64,000 bases of DNA from Leuconostoc miyukkimchii (GCF_019656055.1 NZ_BPKY01000003.1:1-64000); one strand, 5' to 3'. Shown: positions 43,787 to 53,733, numbered from the stretch's first letter. The notes: generated by a model not told the origin, from the sequence alone. Translations and numbers: made by a program.

Positions 43787-44801
43787 GGTTTTCATCCCGG
43801 GTAAACTTTTTTTGGCTGGTGAATATGCGATTACAAATCCAGGCAATACAGCAATCATCGCTGCAACAGCAACTGGTTTAACCATTGAAATTAACAGCAC
43901 AGACACCATATCAACAAGTACTTCAAATACACTTTCTCAGCAATGGCAATTTCAAATTAACCATATAGAAAATCAATATGTGGACGACTGGCGTTATGTA
44001 CGTGCTGCCATCAAATTACTAAAAACATATATTGATTTCAATCATGCCAAAATTAGTTTGAATGAAGTTAACATTACCATTACTAGCGAATTAAATAGTA
44101 AGTTTGGTAAAATCGGGCTCGGTTCTTCTGCTGCTGTTGTTGTTGGTATAATTGAAGCCCTAGATACACACTTTCAACTTAACTTACCTATTTTGACACG
44201 CTTTAAACTAGCCAGTATAGCTCATCTGCATGTGCAACAAAATGGTTCTTTAGGTGATATTGCAGCGATTACATATGGCGGTGTTATTGCATATCAAAGT
44301 CCAGATTTATCATCATTTTTGCAAACCAAAAATGATTGGTTAAATCCTGAAATTATCGACGCAAAATGGCCAAAACTATCTGTTATACCCTTACCTTGGC
44401 CGACACATTGGCAATTATTATTAGGTGCAACACATGAATCTGCTGACACAAAATCTGCAATTGCCAATATCAATTTAGCCAAGAAATTTTTATCTGAAAG
44501 TCAAAATATTGTTCAAAATATTATTACCACTGTTTTAGATAATAACTATGCTAATTTTTCCAAAGCATTACGTGCGAATCAACTTTTACTTAATAATAAC
44601 TTACCTGCGGGTTATCTTACACCAAAGCTTACATTGTTACTTGAAAGTTTAAAAGATGTTGCTGGCAAAGTTAGTGGCGCTGGTTTTGGAGATAATGGCT
44701 TTGCTGTATTTCGCGACAATGCTGATAAAATCATCACTACTTGGACAACACATCACATTGATGCACAAGTAATCATGATTTCACCACAAAAACGAGGTTA
44801 A
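43779..44801 (+). CDS. mvaK2: Phosphomevalonate kinase
   Basis: A 340-residue GHMP kinase making mevalonate 5-diphosphate. VFIPGKLFLAGEYAITNPGN is the bacterial PMK start; the ATP loop is GKIGLGSSAAVVVGII; the C-terminal motif is KVSGAGFGDNGFAVF. It sits between mvaD and fni with tight spacing (eight-base overlap and two-base gap), so expression is coupled. Confidence 0.95.
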   Translation: MTKVFIPGKLFLAGEYAITNPGNTAIIAATATGLTIEINSTDTISTSTSNTLSQQWQFQINHIENQYVDDWRYVRAAIKLLKTYIDFNHAKISLNEVNITITSELNSKFGKIGLGSSAAVVVGIIEALDTHFQLNLPILTRFKLASIAHLHVQQNGSLGDIAAITYGGVIAYQSPDLSSFLQTKNDWLNPEIIDAKWPKLSVIPLPWPTHWQLLLGATHESADTKSAIANINLAKKFLSESQNIVQNIITTVLDNNYANFSKALRANQLLLNNNLPAGYLTPKLTLLLESLKDVAGKVSGAGFGDNGFAVFRDNADKIITTWTTHHIDAQVIMISPQKRG

Positions 44802-44803
44802 CT

Positions 44804-45859
44804 ATGAGTGAATCTAATCAGGCGCATCGCAAAGATGAACATTTATCACTTGGTGTCAATCTCTGGCGCCAATCACAACGATTGCAGGTTGGTGCCACGT
44901 TTGATGATATACGTTGGTTACCAACGACTTTCCCAGAAATGTCAGTCTCAGATGTTGACGTTAGCACTAATATTTTGGGCCATGATTTTAAATGGCCTTT
45001 TTACATTGAAGCAATGACTGGTGGTTCTAATTTAACCGGTCGCATCAATGGCGAATTAGCGCAAGTTGCACAAAAAACAGATTTAGCAATGGCGGTAGGT
45101 TCACAATCAATTGCTTTAAAAGAACCTGATGCCGTATCTTCTTTTAAAATCGCACGGCAAAACCATCCCGATGGTTTTTTAATCGCAAATCTTGGCGCTG
45201 ATCATCCTATTGAAAATGTTAGAGATGCAATTGATATGATTGATGCAAATGCAATCGAAATGCATGTTAATGTGGCACAAGAGTTAGTCATGTCTGAGGG
45301 TGATCGCGATTTTTATTGGCTAGATAACCTTGCAACTGTTATTGCTAAGTCGCCTGTCCCAGTTATTATCAAAGAAGTTGGATTTGGCATGAGTACCAGA
45401 TCTGTTGAAATCATTAAAAAGCTTAATCCAAGTGCGATAAATATTGGTGGTGCTAACGGTACTAATTTTGCTATTATTGAACGTCGTCGCAACCGGCAAC
45501 CTGACACTTTTAATCTTGATCAATATGGCTTATCAACTGTTGAAAGTTTATTATCAGCACAATTGACTTCTAATAATACGCCAATTGTCGCAACTGGTGG
45601 CATTCAAACTGCCAATGATATCGTCACAAGTATCATGCTAGGTGCAACACTAACATCTAGTGCTGGTTTTATGCTAGAGACATTGATGGACAAAGGTCAA
45701 AACGCACTTATCCAACAAATAAATGATTGGCAACATGCACTGCCACGTCTATTTACACTGCTCGGATCAAAAAATATCAAGGCCTTACAGCAAGCTGAAC
45801 GTTTATATTCACCAAGCTTATATAATTTTATACAACAAAATGAAAACGCGACTCGTTAA
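44804..45859 (+). CDS. fni: Isopentenyl-diphosphate delta-isomerase type 2
   Basis: A 351-residue FMN- and NADPH-dependent isomerase interconverting IPP and DMAPP. RKDEHLSLG at the N-terminus, EAMTGGS, the SQSIAL motif, VKEVGFGMS-like IIKEVGFGMS, and GGIQTANDIVTSIMLGAT near the C-terminus match type 2 enzymes. GAGG precedes the ATG. It is last in the operon, whose terminator overlaps the stop codon. Confidence 0.95.
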   Translation: MSESNQAHRKDEHLSLGVNLWRQSQRLQVGATFDDIRWLPTTFPEMSVSDVDVSTNILGHDFKWPFYIEAMTGGSNLTGRINGELAQVAQKTDLAMAVGSQSIALKEPDAVSSFKIARQNHPDGFLIANLGADHPIENVRDAIDMIDANAIEMHVNVAQELVMSEGDRDFYWLDNLATVIAKSPVPVIIKEVGFGMSTRSVEIIKKLNPSAINIGGANGTNFAIIERRRNRQPDTFNLDQYGLSTVESLLSAQLTSNNTPIVATGGIQTANDIVTSIMLGATLTSSAGFMLETLMDKGQNALIQQINDWQHALPRLFTLLGSKNIKALQQAERLYSPSLYNFIQQNENATR

Positions 45860-45873
45860 AAGTCGCGTTTTCA
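45841..45873. terminator. Bidirectional terminator between fni and hpt
   Basis: Thirteen-base perfect arms (45841-45853, 45861-45873) with a seven-base loop holding the fni stop codon. It serves the convergent hpt gene too. Confidence 0.93.
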
Positions 45874-45887
45874 TTTGTAGTTGACAC

Positions 45888-46451
45888 CTATTTAATTAAA
45901 TCTAACTTATCAAAGTCAATAACAGCAATAACTGGTAAGTTACGGAAAAAATTATTGTAATCCATTCCATACCCTACTAAAAATTCATCTGGCACATCTA
46001 ATCCAAAATAATCAACTTCAAAATCAACAACGCGTGCTGTTTTCTTATCCGCCAACGCCACTGTTGTTACACTAGATGCGCCTTTGAGTTCAAAATAATT
46101 ATTCAACCACTGCATTGTTCGACCAGAATCAATAATTTCATCCACAATCACAACATCGCGATCAGTTAAATCCATGCTAACATCGTGCACAACTTTCACT
46201 TGCCCAGTTGATGCCTTTCCCGAATAACTTTTGACATCAATAAAATCAAAATCAACATCAAGTGGCATTTTACGTAACAAGTCAGTCGCAAAAATCACGC
46301 CACCTTTGAGCACAGCAATAAATATTGGACGCTGACTGCAGTTTTCAAATTTATCCGTTAACTCATTAGCAACCCGCTGTACTTGCGCCTGAATATCAGT
46401 TTCTGTTGCCAAAACTGTTTTAATAGCAGGATGGTTAATTAATGATCTCAT
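45888..46451 (-). CDS. hpt: Hypoxanthine(-guanine) phosphoribosyltransferase
   Basis: A 187-residue type I PRTase using PRPP to turn hypoxanthine or guanine into IMP or GMP. FIAVLKGGVIFATDLLR (pyrophosphate loop) and VIVDEIIDSGRTM (PRPP site) are intact. The ATGA overlap with purB implies coupled translation. It receives hypoxanthine from Ade. Confidence 0.95.
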   Translation of the reverse strand: MRSLINHPAIKTVLATETDIQAQVQRVANELTDKFENCSQRPIFIAVLKGGVIFATDLLRKMPLDVDFDFIDVKSYSGKASTGQVKVVHDVSMDLTDRDVVIVDEIIDSGRTMQWLNNYFELKGASSVTTVALADKKTARVVDFEVDYFGLDVPDEFLVGYGMDYNNFFRNLPVIAVIDFDKLDLIK

Positions 46452-47743
46452 GACAAGCCAACTCTCTTAAAAATTTCATCCACATGGCGCAGATGATAGT
46501 GGTAATCAAATGCTTCATCAATTTGTTCCTTGGATAAATTAGATGTAATCGTTTTATCGGCATCAACCAAATCACGGAACATCAAACGTTCGTCCCATGA
46601 ACGCGCCGTTAGAGGTTGGACAGTATCATATGCTTGTTCTCGTGACAAACCAGCATCAATCAAGCTCAGTAACAATCGTTGAGAATAAATTAAGCCATAT
46701 GTTCTATCCATATTTTGTCGCATAGTATCTGGAAATACACCTAGGTTATCCAAAATACTTGTGTGTCGTTGTAGCATATAATCGATAAGCGCAGTTGCAT
46801 CAGCTAAAATAATACGTTCGGCAGAAGAATGTGAGATATCACGTTCATGCCACAAAGTCACATTTTCTAAGGCAGTAACAGCGTAACCACGCAAAACACG
46901 GGCTAATCCAGTAATGTTTTCATCTCCAATTGGATTTCGTTTGTGTGGCATTGCCGAAGAACCTTTTTGACCCTTAGCAAAGCCCTCTTCAACCTCATGA
47001 ATTTCAGAACGTTGCAACGAGCGTATTTCTGTCGCTAATTCTTCCATTTGCGTACCAATGAGAGCAATTGTTTGAATATAATCCGCATGCAAGTCACGAG
47101 GTAATACTTGTGACCCTATTGGTTGCGGCGTTAAACCAAGTTCTTTCATTGCAACAGCTTCAACATGTGGTGGTACATTAGCAAATGTACCTACAGCACC
47201 AGATAATTTCCCAGTTTCAACCTCTGCTGCAACACGATCAAATCGCTCAATCGCACGTGTTGCTGAAGCATAGAAACGTGCCATTTTTAACCCAAAAGTT
47301 GTTGGTTCTGCGTGTACACCATGTGTACGTCCCATCATCACTGTATCTTTGTACTCTAAAGCTAGTTTCTTAATTGCTTCACGCCATTCCTGCAAATCTT
47401 GTTTAATAATTAGATTAGCTTGGCGAAGACGCAATGCTTGTGCTGTATCCACAACATCTGTTGACGTCAAACCATAATGAATCCATTTTCGCTCATCACC
47501 GAGTGATTCTGATACATTCCGAGTAAAAGCAACAACATCATGACGCGTTGACAGTTCAATTTCTGCAATACGTTTTGGATCAAATGTGGCATGGTCACGA
47601 ATTTTTTCAAGATCGTCTGCTGGAATATGACCAGCAGCTACCCAACCAGCATCAACGGCAATTTCAACATCGAGCCAAGTTTGGTATTGATTTTGCATTG
47701 ACCAAATGTCACGGAGTTCCTGACGAGAATATCGTTCTATCAT
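46448..47743 (-). CDS. purB: Adenylosuccinate lyase
   Basis: A 431-residue fumarase/aspartase-superfamily lyase acting twice in purine synthesis (SAICAR to AICAR, adenylosuccinate to AMP). The signature loop is GSSAMPHKRNPIGDENI; TSTDVVDTAQ and GRTHGVHAEPTTFGLK carry the catalytic His region. Its promoter region holds PurBox-like sites, so it is probably PurR-controlled, together with hpt. AAAGGA precedes the ATG. Confidence 0.97.
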   Translation of the reverse strand: MIERYSRQELRDIWSMQNQYQTWLDVEIAVDAGWVAAGHIPADDLEKIRDHATFDPKRIAEIELSTRHDVVAFTRNVSESLGDERKWIHYGLTSTDVVDTAQALRLRQANLIIKQDLQEWREAIKKLALEYKDTVMMGRTHGVHAEPTTFGLKMARFYASATRAIERFDRVAAEVETGKLSGAVGTFANVPPHVEAVAMKELGLTPQPIGSQVLPRDLHADYIQTIALIGTQMEELATEIRSLQRSEIHEVEEGFAKGQKGSSAMPHKRNPIGDENITGLARVLRGYAVTALENVTLWHERDISHSSAERIILADATALIDYMLQRHTSILDNLGVFPDTMRQNMDRTYGLIYSQRLLLSLIDAGLSREQAYDTVQPLTARSWDERLMFRDLVDADKTITSNLSKEQIDEAFDYHYHLRHVDEIFKRVGLS

Positions 47744-47784
47744 TTTTTCAGTTCCTTTATGTCTATGTTCTATCTTTCAATATA

Positions 47785-47903
47785 ATTGTACCAGTTAATT
47801 GGTGATTTGCGTTCGCAATTTTATAAGTTTTATCTCACAATAAAGAGATATTGTTCGTTTATTAGCTATAAAAGATCGTCTTAAAAAAACAAATCCGAAC
47901 GTT
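47785..47903 (-). promoter_or_regulatory. purB-hpt promoter with PurBox-like sites
   Basis: An extended -10 TGGTACAAT (TACAAT at 47785-47790) serves purB. Upstream are CGAAC cores at 47811-47815 (inside the palindrome TTGCGTTCGCAA, 47807-47818), 47853-47857, and a near-perfect PurBox AAATCCGAACGTT (47891-47903) in the opposite orientation. The established PurBox consensus is AWWWCCGAACWWT. Confidence 0.65.
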
Positions 47904-47918
47904 AAGTATGTAAGCGTT

Positions 47919-49136
47919 TTACTTAATTAATGTTTGTTTTGAATTGACAACACTTATCGAGATTAAAAAAGCAATTGTATATAACACAGCAATCGCAACA
48001 AAGACCACACTGTAATGCATACCTAATCCGTGAACAATAAAACTGGCTAATTGATTCCCAGATAATCCAGCTGCTGCCCAAGCTGTCAAGGCGATGCCAT
48101 GAATTTTTGAAATAGCCTGCATACCAAATCGATCTGCCAATAGTGGTGGTAGTGCTGAGAATCCACCACCATAACCAGCATTAATGAGGAAAAAAGCTAG
48201 TACAGTAATTATTGGTAATACAATCGAATGATCCGGCATTAAATATGCGACAAGTGAAATGAGTAATGACATAATAAATATAACGCGATAAATTGTATTA
48301 CGATCTTTTAACCGATCCGAAAAGCTAGCGAATCCGATACGTCCAGCAGCATTAAAAAATGCATCAATACTGACAATGATTGTAATCGTAGCAACTGAAA
48401 ATACAGCAACACCCTCGCTATTTGTTAAAGACATTAAAATATCTTTTTCTTGGGAAATAATTGCTAAGCCCGCCGTAATATTAAGGTAAAACATCAACCA
48501 AATACCAATAAAGTTAGGATTTTTGATGAGCACTACTGGATTAAATCTGCTTTTAAGCGGTTTTTCTTGCCAGTCGCTTGGCTTTTGAATCAAAACAGAA
48601 CCGATCAACATCATAATGGCAAATACCCCACCCAAAATGACAAACATCTGCCATAAACCAAATTGTGCTTGTAGATAAATCATAATCGGCGAAAAAATCA
48701 TTTTTGCTAAGCCAAAACCAGCTACGGCTAAACCAGTTCCAAGGCCTTTATTATCTTTAAACCACAACATTAAATTTTTTACAGGCGTTAAGTAGCCAAT
48801 TCCTAGTCCAATCCCCATAATTACACCATAGAATATATAAATGCCAAGTAGTGATTTTTGCTGGATACTTATTCCCGTACCAATCATACCAACAACAAAA
48901 AACAATGTGGACACTAAGGCCGCTTTTTTTATATCGCGTTCTACGAAGTGCCCTAATGCTGCAGCTGACAGTCCCAAAAATAATATTGCAATTGAAAATG
49001 CCCATTCTGTGTTTGGCACTGTCGTACCAATATCATCTGCAATTGCTTGTTTGAAAACGCTCCAAGCATAAACAGTGCCAATACTTCCATGAATCAATAA
49101 GGCCGGTAAAGCAGCTCTCACCCATTTATTTTCCAT
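47919..49136 (-). CDS. MFS transporter, oxalate/formate antiporter (OFA) family
   Basis: A 405-residue, 12-helix major facilitator. The N-terminal LIHGSIGTVYAWSVFK and the central GIGYLTPVKNLMLWF segment are typical of the OFA family (OxlT, YhjX), which carries small carboxylates such as oxalate, formate, pyruvate or lactate. Specificity is not evident. It lies after fhs and an FrmB-like esterase on the same strand, which makes a carboxylate such as formate an attractive guess. An 88-base gap with an imperfect hairpin separates it from the esterase. Confidence 0.85.
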   Translation of the reverse strand: MENKWVRAALPALLIHGSIGTVYAWSVFKQAIADDIGTTVPNTEWAFSIAILFLGLSAAALGHFVERDIKKAALVSTLFFVVGMIGTGISIQQKSLLGIYIFYGVIMGIGLGIGYLTPVKNLMLWFKDNKGLGTGLAVAGFGLAKMIFSPIMIYLQAQFGLWQMFVILGGVFAIMMLIGSVLIQKPSDWQEKPLKSRFNPVVLIKNPNFIGIWLMFYLNITAGLAIISQEKDILMSLTNSEGVAVFSVATITIIVSIDAFFNAAGRIGFASFSDRLKDRNTIYRVIFIMSLLISLVAYLMPDHSIVLPIITVLAFFLINAGYGGGFSALPPLLADRFGMQAISKIHGIALTAWAAAGLSGNQLASFIVHGLGMHYSVVFVAIAVLYTIAFLISISVVNSKQTLIK

Positions 49137-49224
49137 GCTAATTTCCCATCTTGTAATTTCAACTATTTATTTTTAAAGTGACACTATAAAACATCTAAAT
49201 TAACACTTATCTAAAAGAGCGTTC

Positions 49225-50028
49225 TTAAGATAATCTTTTTTCTGGTTGATAATGAATGGGCAACCATTCAAGCACCCGTTCGATTTTTTTATCCCAATAA
49301 TACCATTCATGCTCACCCGGACTGGTTTCAAAGGTCACATCATATCCAAGTGTCTTAATGTTGGCAATAGCGTGTTGATTATTCTCAAATAAATAATCCT
49401 GCTCACCAATCCAAGCATAAAGTTTGGGCAATAAATTTTGTTCTTCTTTTTGTTTTTTGGCTAACGCAAGAATATCATTTTCAGAGCCCTTAAAATTTGA
49501 CAAGTTACCAAATATGCCACGCCAATAGTCACTATTTTGCCAATCATCGCGACCAGGAAAATTCAAATCGCCAATTAACGCACCAGATAATGAGGCAGCA
49601 TAACTAAATTGCTGGCTAGCAAATGCCATTTTAAAAGCACCATAACCACCCATCGACAAACCCGCAACAAAATTCTTATCACGTTTTTTTGAAATTTGTG
49701 GGAAAAGTGTTGCTACCTTTTGAGGCAATTCATCAATTAAGGCGTCAAAATATGCCATGCCATACTGTGTATTGGTATACCAAGCCAAATCGGTAGATGG
49801 CATGACAATAGCTAAGGGTGTTTGTCGTATTAACCGCTCGATACTAGTTCGTCTTTGCCAAACCGCTTGATCTCCTGACATGCCATGCAATAAATATAAG
49901 ACTGGGACGTCTTGTAAATCAGCCACTGTCCAATCTGGATTATGATCAGATAATTCTGGCAAAATAACATTCATCACACGGTCCATTCCCAGAACTTCAG
50001 AATAATAGTTCACCTGTAAAAAAGCCAT
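49225..50028 (-). CDS. Alpha/beta hydrolase, EstA / S-formylglutathione hydrolase (FrmB-like) family
   Basis: A 267-residue putative esterase of the D-family. The serine nucleophile is S125 in AGLSMGGYG; a later GEQDYLF gives the Asp and PGEHEWYYW the His. YLLHGMSGD forms the oxyanion hole. In LAB this family is named tributyrin esterase EstA; homologues elsewhere hydrolyse S-formylglutathione. No signal peptide is present, so it is cytoplasmic. The ATG at 50028 after AGAGGAG is preferred to an in-frame upstream ATG at 50052. It lies 65 bases after fhs. Confidence 0.85.
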   Translation of the reverse strand: MAFLQVNYYSEVLGMDRVMNVILPELSDHNPDWTVADLQDVPVLYLLHGMSGDQAVWQRRTSIERLIRQTPLAIVMPSTDLAWYTNTQYGMAYFDALIDELPQKVATLFPQISKKRDKNFVAGLSMGGYGAFKMAFASQQFSYAASLSGALIGDLNFPGRDDWQNSDYWRGIFGNLSNFKGSENDILALAKKQKEEQNLLPKLYAWIGEQDYLFENNQHAIANIKTLGYDVTFETSPGEHEWYYWDKKIERVLEWLPIHYQPEKRLS

Positions 50029-50093
50029 ACTCACTCCTCTCACATATATCAATACTTATCAAATTTTTTTGAACCATTACTTTTAGTCTTTGC

Positions 50094-51758
50094 CTAAAAA
50101 AGACCTGTAATGACCCCATCTTCATCGATATCAATATCTAATGCTGCCGGATGCTTCGGTAATCCAGGCATCGTTAAAATTGAACCAGTCATAGCCACAA
50201 GAAAACCTGCACCTAGTTTAGGTACGAATTCTCGAACGTGAATGGTGAAATCTTTTGGTGCCGCTAATTTTTTAGCATCATCAGACAATGAATACTGCGT
50301 CTTAGCCATAATGATTGGTAACTTATCCCAGCCACGTTGTTTAAACTCTTCTAATTGCTTTTGAGCTAACGCAGATAACACAACATGTGCACCACCATAA
50401 ATTGTTTGAACAATAGCATTGAGTTTATCAATCGCTGAATCCTCATTTTTATATAATGGTGTGAAATCTGATTGCTGAGCTGTTTTTTCAATCACTGCAG
50501 CGGCTAGTTCTTTAGCACCAGCACCGCCTTTTGCCCAAACTTCAGTCGTGTAGGCTTCTGAACCAAACTGCTCAACATAATCTTTAATGGTTTGCAGTTC
50601 AGCTTCTGTGTCAGCGGTAAATCGATTGATAGCCACAACGACAGGTACACCGTAGCGCCCCATTGCACTCAAATGTTGTCCAAGATTTTCTAAACCAACT
50701 TTTAATGCAGTCACATTTTCTTCATTCAAATCAGTTAGCGCAACCCCACCATGATGTTTTAATGCACGAATCGTTGCTACAACAACAATTGTATCAGGTG
50801 TTTTTCCAAGTAATGGTACCTTAATATCTAAAAACTTTTCTCCACCTAAATCAGCACCAAAACCAGCTTCTGTTACAGCATAATCAGCCAATTGTAGGGC
50901 AGTTCTTGTTGCCAAAATAGAGTTTGTTCCTTGAGCAATATTAGCAAACGGTCCACCATGAATAATGGCTGGTGTATGCGCCAATGTTTGAACAAGATTA
51001 GGCTTAATGGCATCTTTAAGTAAAACAGTCAATGCACCAGCAACTCCTAAATCTTTGACGGTCACTGGTGACTTAGAATAAGTGTAACCAACAACAATAC
51101 GTTCAACGCGTGATTTCAAGTCCATCAAATCAGTCGATAACGTTAAAATAGCCATCAATTCAGAAGCAACCGTAATATCAAAACCATCTTCACGCGGTAC
51201 ACCAGAAGTTGGTCCGCCCATACCAATATTAACGTGGCGTAATGCACGATCGTTAATATCTAAAACCCGTTTCCATAAAATACGACGCGGATCAATATTT
51301 AAAGGATTTCCTTGCTGTAAACTATTATCTAAAACAGCAGCTAGTGTATCATGTGCTGACGTCAAAGCGTGAAAATCACCCGTAAAATGTAAATTAATAT
51401 CTGCCATTGGGACAACTTGTGAATACCCGCCCCCAGTAGCACCACCCTTCATGCCCATAACTGGTCCCAAAGAAGGTTCTCTCAGAGCAATCATTGTCTT
51501 TTTGCCTGCCAATTGCAAAGCATCAGCCAAACCAACTGTTACCGTAGATTTACCCTCACCAGCTGGTGTTGGATTGATTGATGTGACAAGAATTAATTTC
51601 CCTAATTCTTGTTTACGATTAACTGATGGATCAAGCTTAATTTTAGCTTTGTCATAACCATAGGGTTCAATTTCTTGTCTTTGTAGTCCTGCTTTTGCTG
51701 CGATTTCAGTAATTGGTTTAACATGAGCAGCTTGCGCAATTTCAATATCTGTTTGCAT
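50094..51758 (-). CDS. fhs: Formate-tetrahydrofolate ligase
   Basis: A 554-residue ATP-dependent ligase making 10-formyl-THF from formate. [19 protein letters not shown] (P-loop), [26 protein letters not shown] and [18 protein letters not shown] are family signatures. 10-formyl-THF is the formyl donor for PurN and PurH. It follows purD by 75 bases without a visible terminator, so PurR control through the purD promoter is likely. AAGGA precedes the ATG. Confidence 0.97.
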   Translation of the reverse strand: MQTDIEIAQAAHVKPITEIAAKAGLQRQEIEPYGYDKAKIKLDPSVNRKQELGKLILVTSINPTPAGEGKSTVTVGLADALQLAGKKTMIALREPSLGPVMGMKGGATGGGYSQVVPMADINLHFTGDFHALTSAHDTLAAVLDNSLQQGNPLNIDPRRILWKRVLDINDRALRHVNIGMGGPTSGVPREDGFDITVASELMAILTLSTDLMDLKSRVERIVVGYTYSKSPVTVKDLGVAGALTVLLKDAIKPNLVQTLAHTPAIIHGGPFANIAQGTNSILATRTALQLADYAVTEAGFGADLGGEKFLDIKVPLLGKTPDTIVVVATIRALKHHGGVALTDLNEENVTALKVGLENLGQHLSAMGRYGVPVVVAINRFTADTEAELQTIKDYVEQFGSEAYTTEVWAKGGAGAKELAAAVIEKTAQQSDFTPLYKNEDSAIDKLNAIVQTIYGGAHVVLSALAQKQLEEFKQRGWDKLPIIMAKTQYSLSDDAKKLAAPKDFTIHVREFVPKLGAGFLVAMTGSILTMPGLPKHPAALDIDIDEDGVITGLF

Positions 51759-51833
51759 TGTGATCCTTCCCTATTTTCTAAATATGTTAGTTGATACTTA
51801 AAATAATTTTATCAATAAAAATTAATAGAACTA

Positions 51834-53084
51834 CTAACTATTTTCATGTTGTACTGCTTGATATGCAATATCATGGCGATATTGTAGTGCCGTATCTAAG
51901 TTTTCTATTGTACGATAGACACGCTTTTGTGCCAAAGTTGCATTCACATCATGAGCCACAATCGTGACAACACGACCACCATTTGCCTTACCAGATTTCA
52001 CTCCTGCATAATTGATTGTTAGTGGTGATACATCAGTGATAGTTGGTACGATTGCGCCCTTCTTTGGATTTCCTGGATACCCTGCTGCTGCTAACACAAC
52101 ACCAACATAAACATACTTTTTTTGCCAACTTGGATGAATTTGATTGCCGGCCAATAGCTGAGTAACTAACTCATAAAAGTCTCCTGTATACTGAGGTAAT
52201 ACAACTTGAGCTTCTGGATCACCAAAACGTACGTTAAATTCAATTACTTTTGGTCCCTCTTTGGTCAACATGACACCTGTATATAAAACACCAGTAAACG
52301 GTGTGCCCTCTTGTGCCATAGCATCAATTGTGGGCAGCACAAGTTCAGAAATAGCACGCGCTTTAATCTCCTCACTAAGCCAATTAACAGGGCTATAGGC
52401 GCCCATGCCGCCGGTATTGGGCCCTTTATCTTCATCATAACGACGTTTATGGTCCTGCGCTAATGGCGCGTGTGTTACCACACCATTTTTACCAACGAGA
52501 GAGAAAATTGAAAATTCAACACCATCAAGGTATTCTTCAATCACCAAAGTTGCGTTTGCATCCTGAACATACAAATCATTTAGATAGTTCTTCGCCTCTA
52601 ATTCGTTCGTTAATATAGTGACGCCTTTTCCCAGCGCCAAACCATCTAATTTAAAAACAATTGGCAAACCAAATTTTTGTAAAACCGCCATTGCCGTATC
52701 AAGCGAATTGACTGTTACCGATTGTGCTGTAGGAATTGCATATTTTTGTAAAAGATTTTTTGTAAAAGACTTCGATCCTTCTAATTGAGCGGCAACTTTA
52801 GATGGACCAAAAATACTTATGCCAGAGGATTGGAACAAATCAACAATACCTAGAGTTAGAGGTTCTTCGTTACCGACAAATGTTAAATCGACAGCTTCCA
52901 ATAATGCAAGATCACGTAATCCTATTAAATCTGTTACTGCAATAGACTCACGTCTTAATCCAGGATCTGTCATGCCATCATTTCCAGGTGCAACAATGAC
53001 CGTATCTACCGCTTCACTGCGTAAAAATGTCTGAGCTAATGTATGTTCTCGAGCCCCAGAACCGATGACCAATACTTTTTTCAT
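51834..53084 (-). CDS. purD: Phosphoribosylamine-glycine ligase
   Basis: A 416-residue ATP-grasp enzyme forming GAR, step 2 of purine synthesis. LVIGSGAREHTLAQTF at the N-terminus, FKLDGLALGKGV, LDGVEFSIFSLV and NTGGMGAYSPV are conserved, and EFNVRFGDPEAQ carries the metal ligands. In Bacillus purD ends the pur operon; here it is separated from purH by a terminator and a Nudix gene and has its own PurBox-rich promoter. GAGG precedes the ATG. Confidence 0.96.
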   Translation of the reverse strand: MKKVLVIGSGAREHTLAQTFLRSEAVDTVIVAPGNDGMTDPGLRRESIAVTDLIGLRDLALLEAVDLTFVGNEEPLTLGIVDLFQSSGISIFGPSKVAAQLEGSKSFTKNLLQKYAIPTAQSVTVNSLDTAMAVLQKFGLPIVFKLDGLALGKGVTILTNELEAKNYLNDLYVQDANATLVIEEYLDGVEFSIFSLVGKNGVVTHAPLAQDHKRRYDEDKGPNTGGMGAYSPVNWLSEEIKARAISELVLPTIDAMAQEGTPFTGVLYTGVMLTKEGPKVIEFNVRFGDPEAQVVLPQYTGDFYELVTQLLAGNQIHPSWQKKYVYVGVVLAAAGYPGNPKKGAIVPTITDVSPLTINYAGVKSGKANGGRVVTIVAHDVNATLAQKRVYRTIENLDTALQYRHDIAYQAVQHENS

Positions 53085-53120
53085 TATGACCTCTAAACTG
53101 TTTATTTTATGTTATACCTT

Positions 53121-53238
53121 AGTTTAGCAGATTACTTTTATTTTTTGTTCGTTAATAAATTATTTTTTTCTCACAATTATTAAGAATGTTCGTGAAAAAC
53201 GAACGTTATTAATATATTCAGACTCTTAAACGAACGTT
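53121..53238 (-). promoter_or_regulatory. purD promoter region with four PurBox-like sites
   Basis: CGAAC cores lie at 53147-53151 and 53188-53192 (minus orientation) and at 53200-53204 and 53231-53235 (plus orientation), each in an AT-rich PurBox-like setting such as AAAAACGAACGTT (53195-53207). An extended -10 (TGCTAAACT, box at 53121-53126) is downstream. The array supports PurR regulation of purD and genes behind it. Confidence 0.65.
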
Positions 53239-53252
53239 TGGAATGTATGCGG

Positions 53253-53714
53253 TTACAACCACGTTATGACTTGCTCCCCTTTTTCTGGATCTCCTAGAGC
53301 TAATTCACTGATTTTTTCCTCATCAAATACTGGTAACATCTCTAAAAACGTATGTGGTGTTTTCATATTTTTCAATGATTCACGTGTCGTCCAAAATATA
53401 TCGCCCTCTGTACTGGCATGAATTTCACCACGGAATTTTGTTGCTTTGAACAACATTACAATATAGCGAGCATCTCCGTCTAGTGCCCATTCCTTGATGC
53501 CAACTAGGCGCGGATTTTCTATCATTAAACCTGTCTCTTCTTTTGCCTCACGGATGGCACTATTTACAACAGTTTCACCAGGTTCAATATGTCCACCCGG
53601 AAACGTTACACCGGGCCAACTTGGATTGTGACGATCTTGCACTAAGATTTCACGAGTATTTGGATTTTCAATCATAATCATATTTGTCAGTTCAATTGGT
53701 GTTGTTCGTGCCAT
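53253..53714 (-). CDS. Nudix hydrolase (MutT-like)
   Basis: A 153-residue Nudix protein. The box G-x5-E-x7-REUxEExGU is complete at residues 41-63 (GHIEPGE, REAKEETGL). The N-terminal NMIMIENP and WPGVTFPGGH resemble 8-oxo-dGTP diphosphatases, but many Nudix substrates are possible. It lies between the pur operon terminator and the purD promoter with its own extended -10, so it may be regulated apart from its neighbours. Confidence 0.85.
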   Translation of the reverse strand: MARTTPIELTNMIMIENPNTREILVQDRHNPSWPGVTFPGGHIEPGETVVNSAIREAKEETGLMIENPRLVGIKEWALDGDARYIVMLFKATKFRGEIHASTEGDIFWTTRESLKNMKTPHTFLEMLPVFDEEKISELALGDPEKGEQVITWL

Positions 53715-53733
53715 TTTTAACCCTCTGTGAGAA

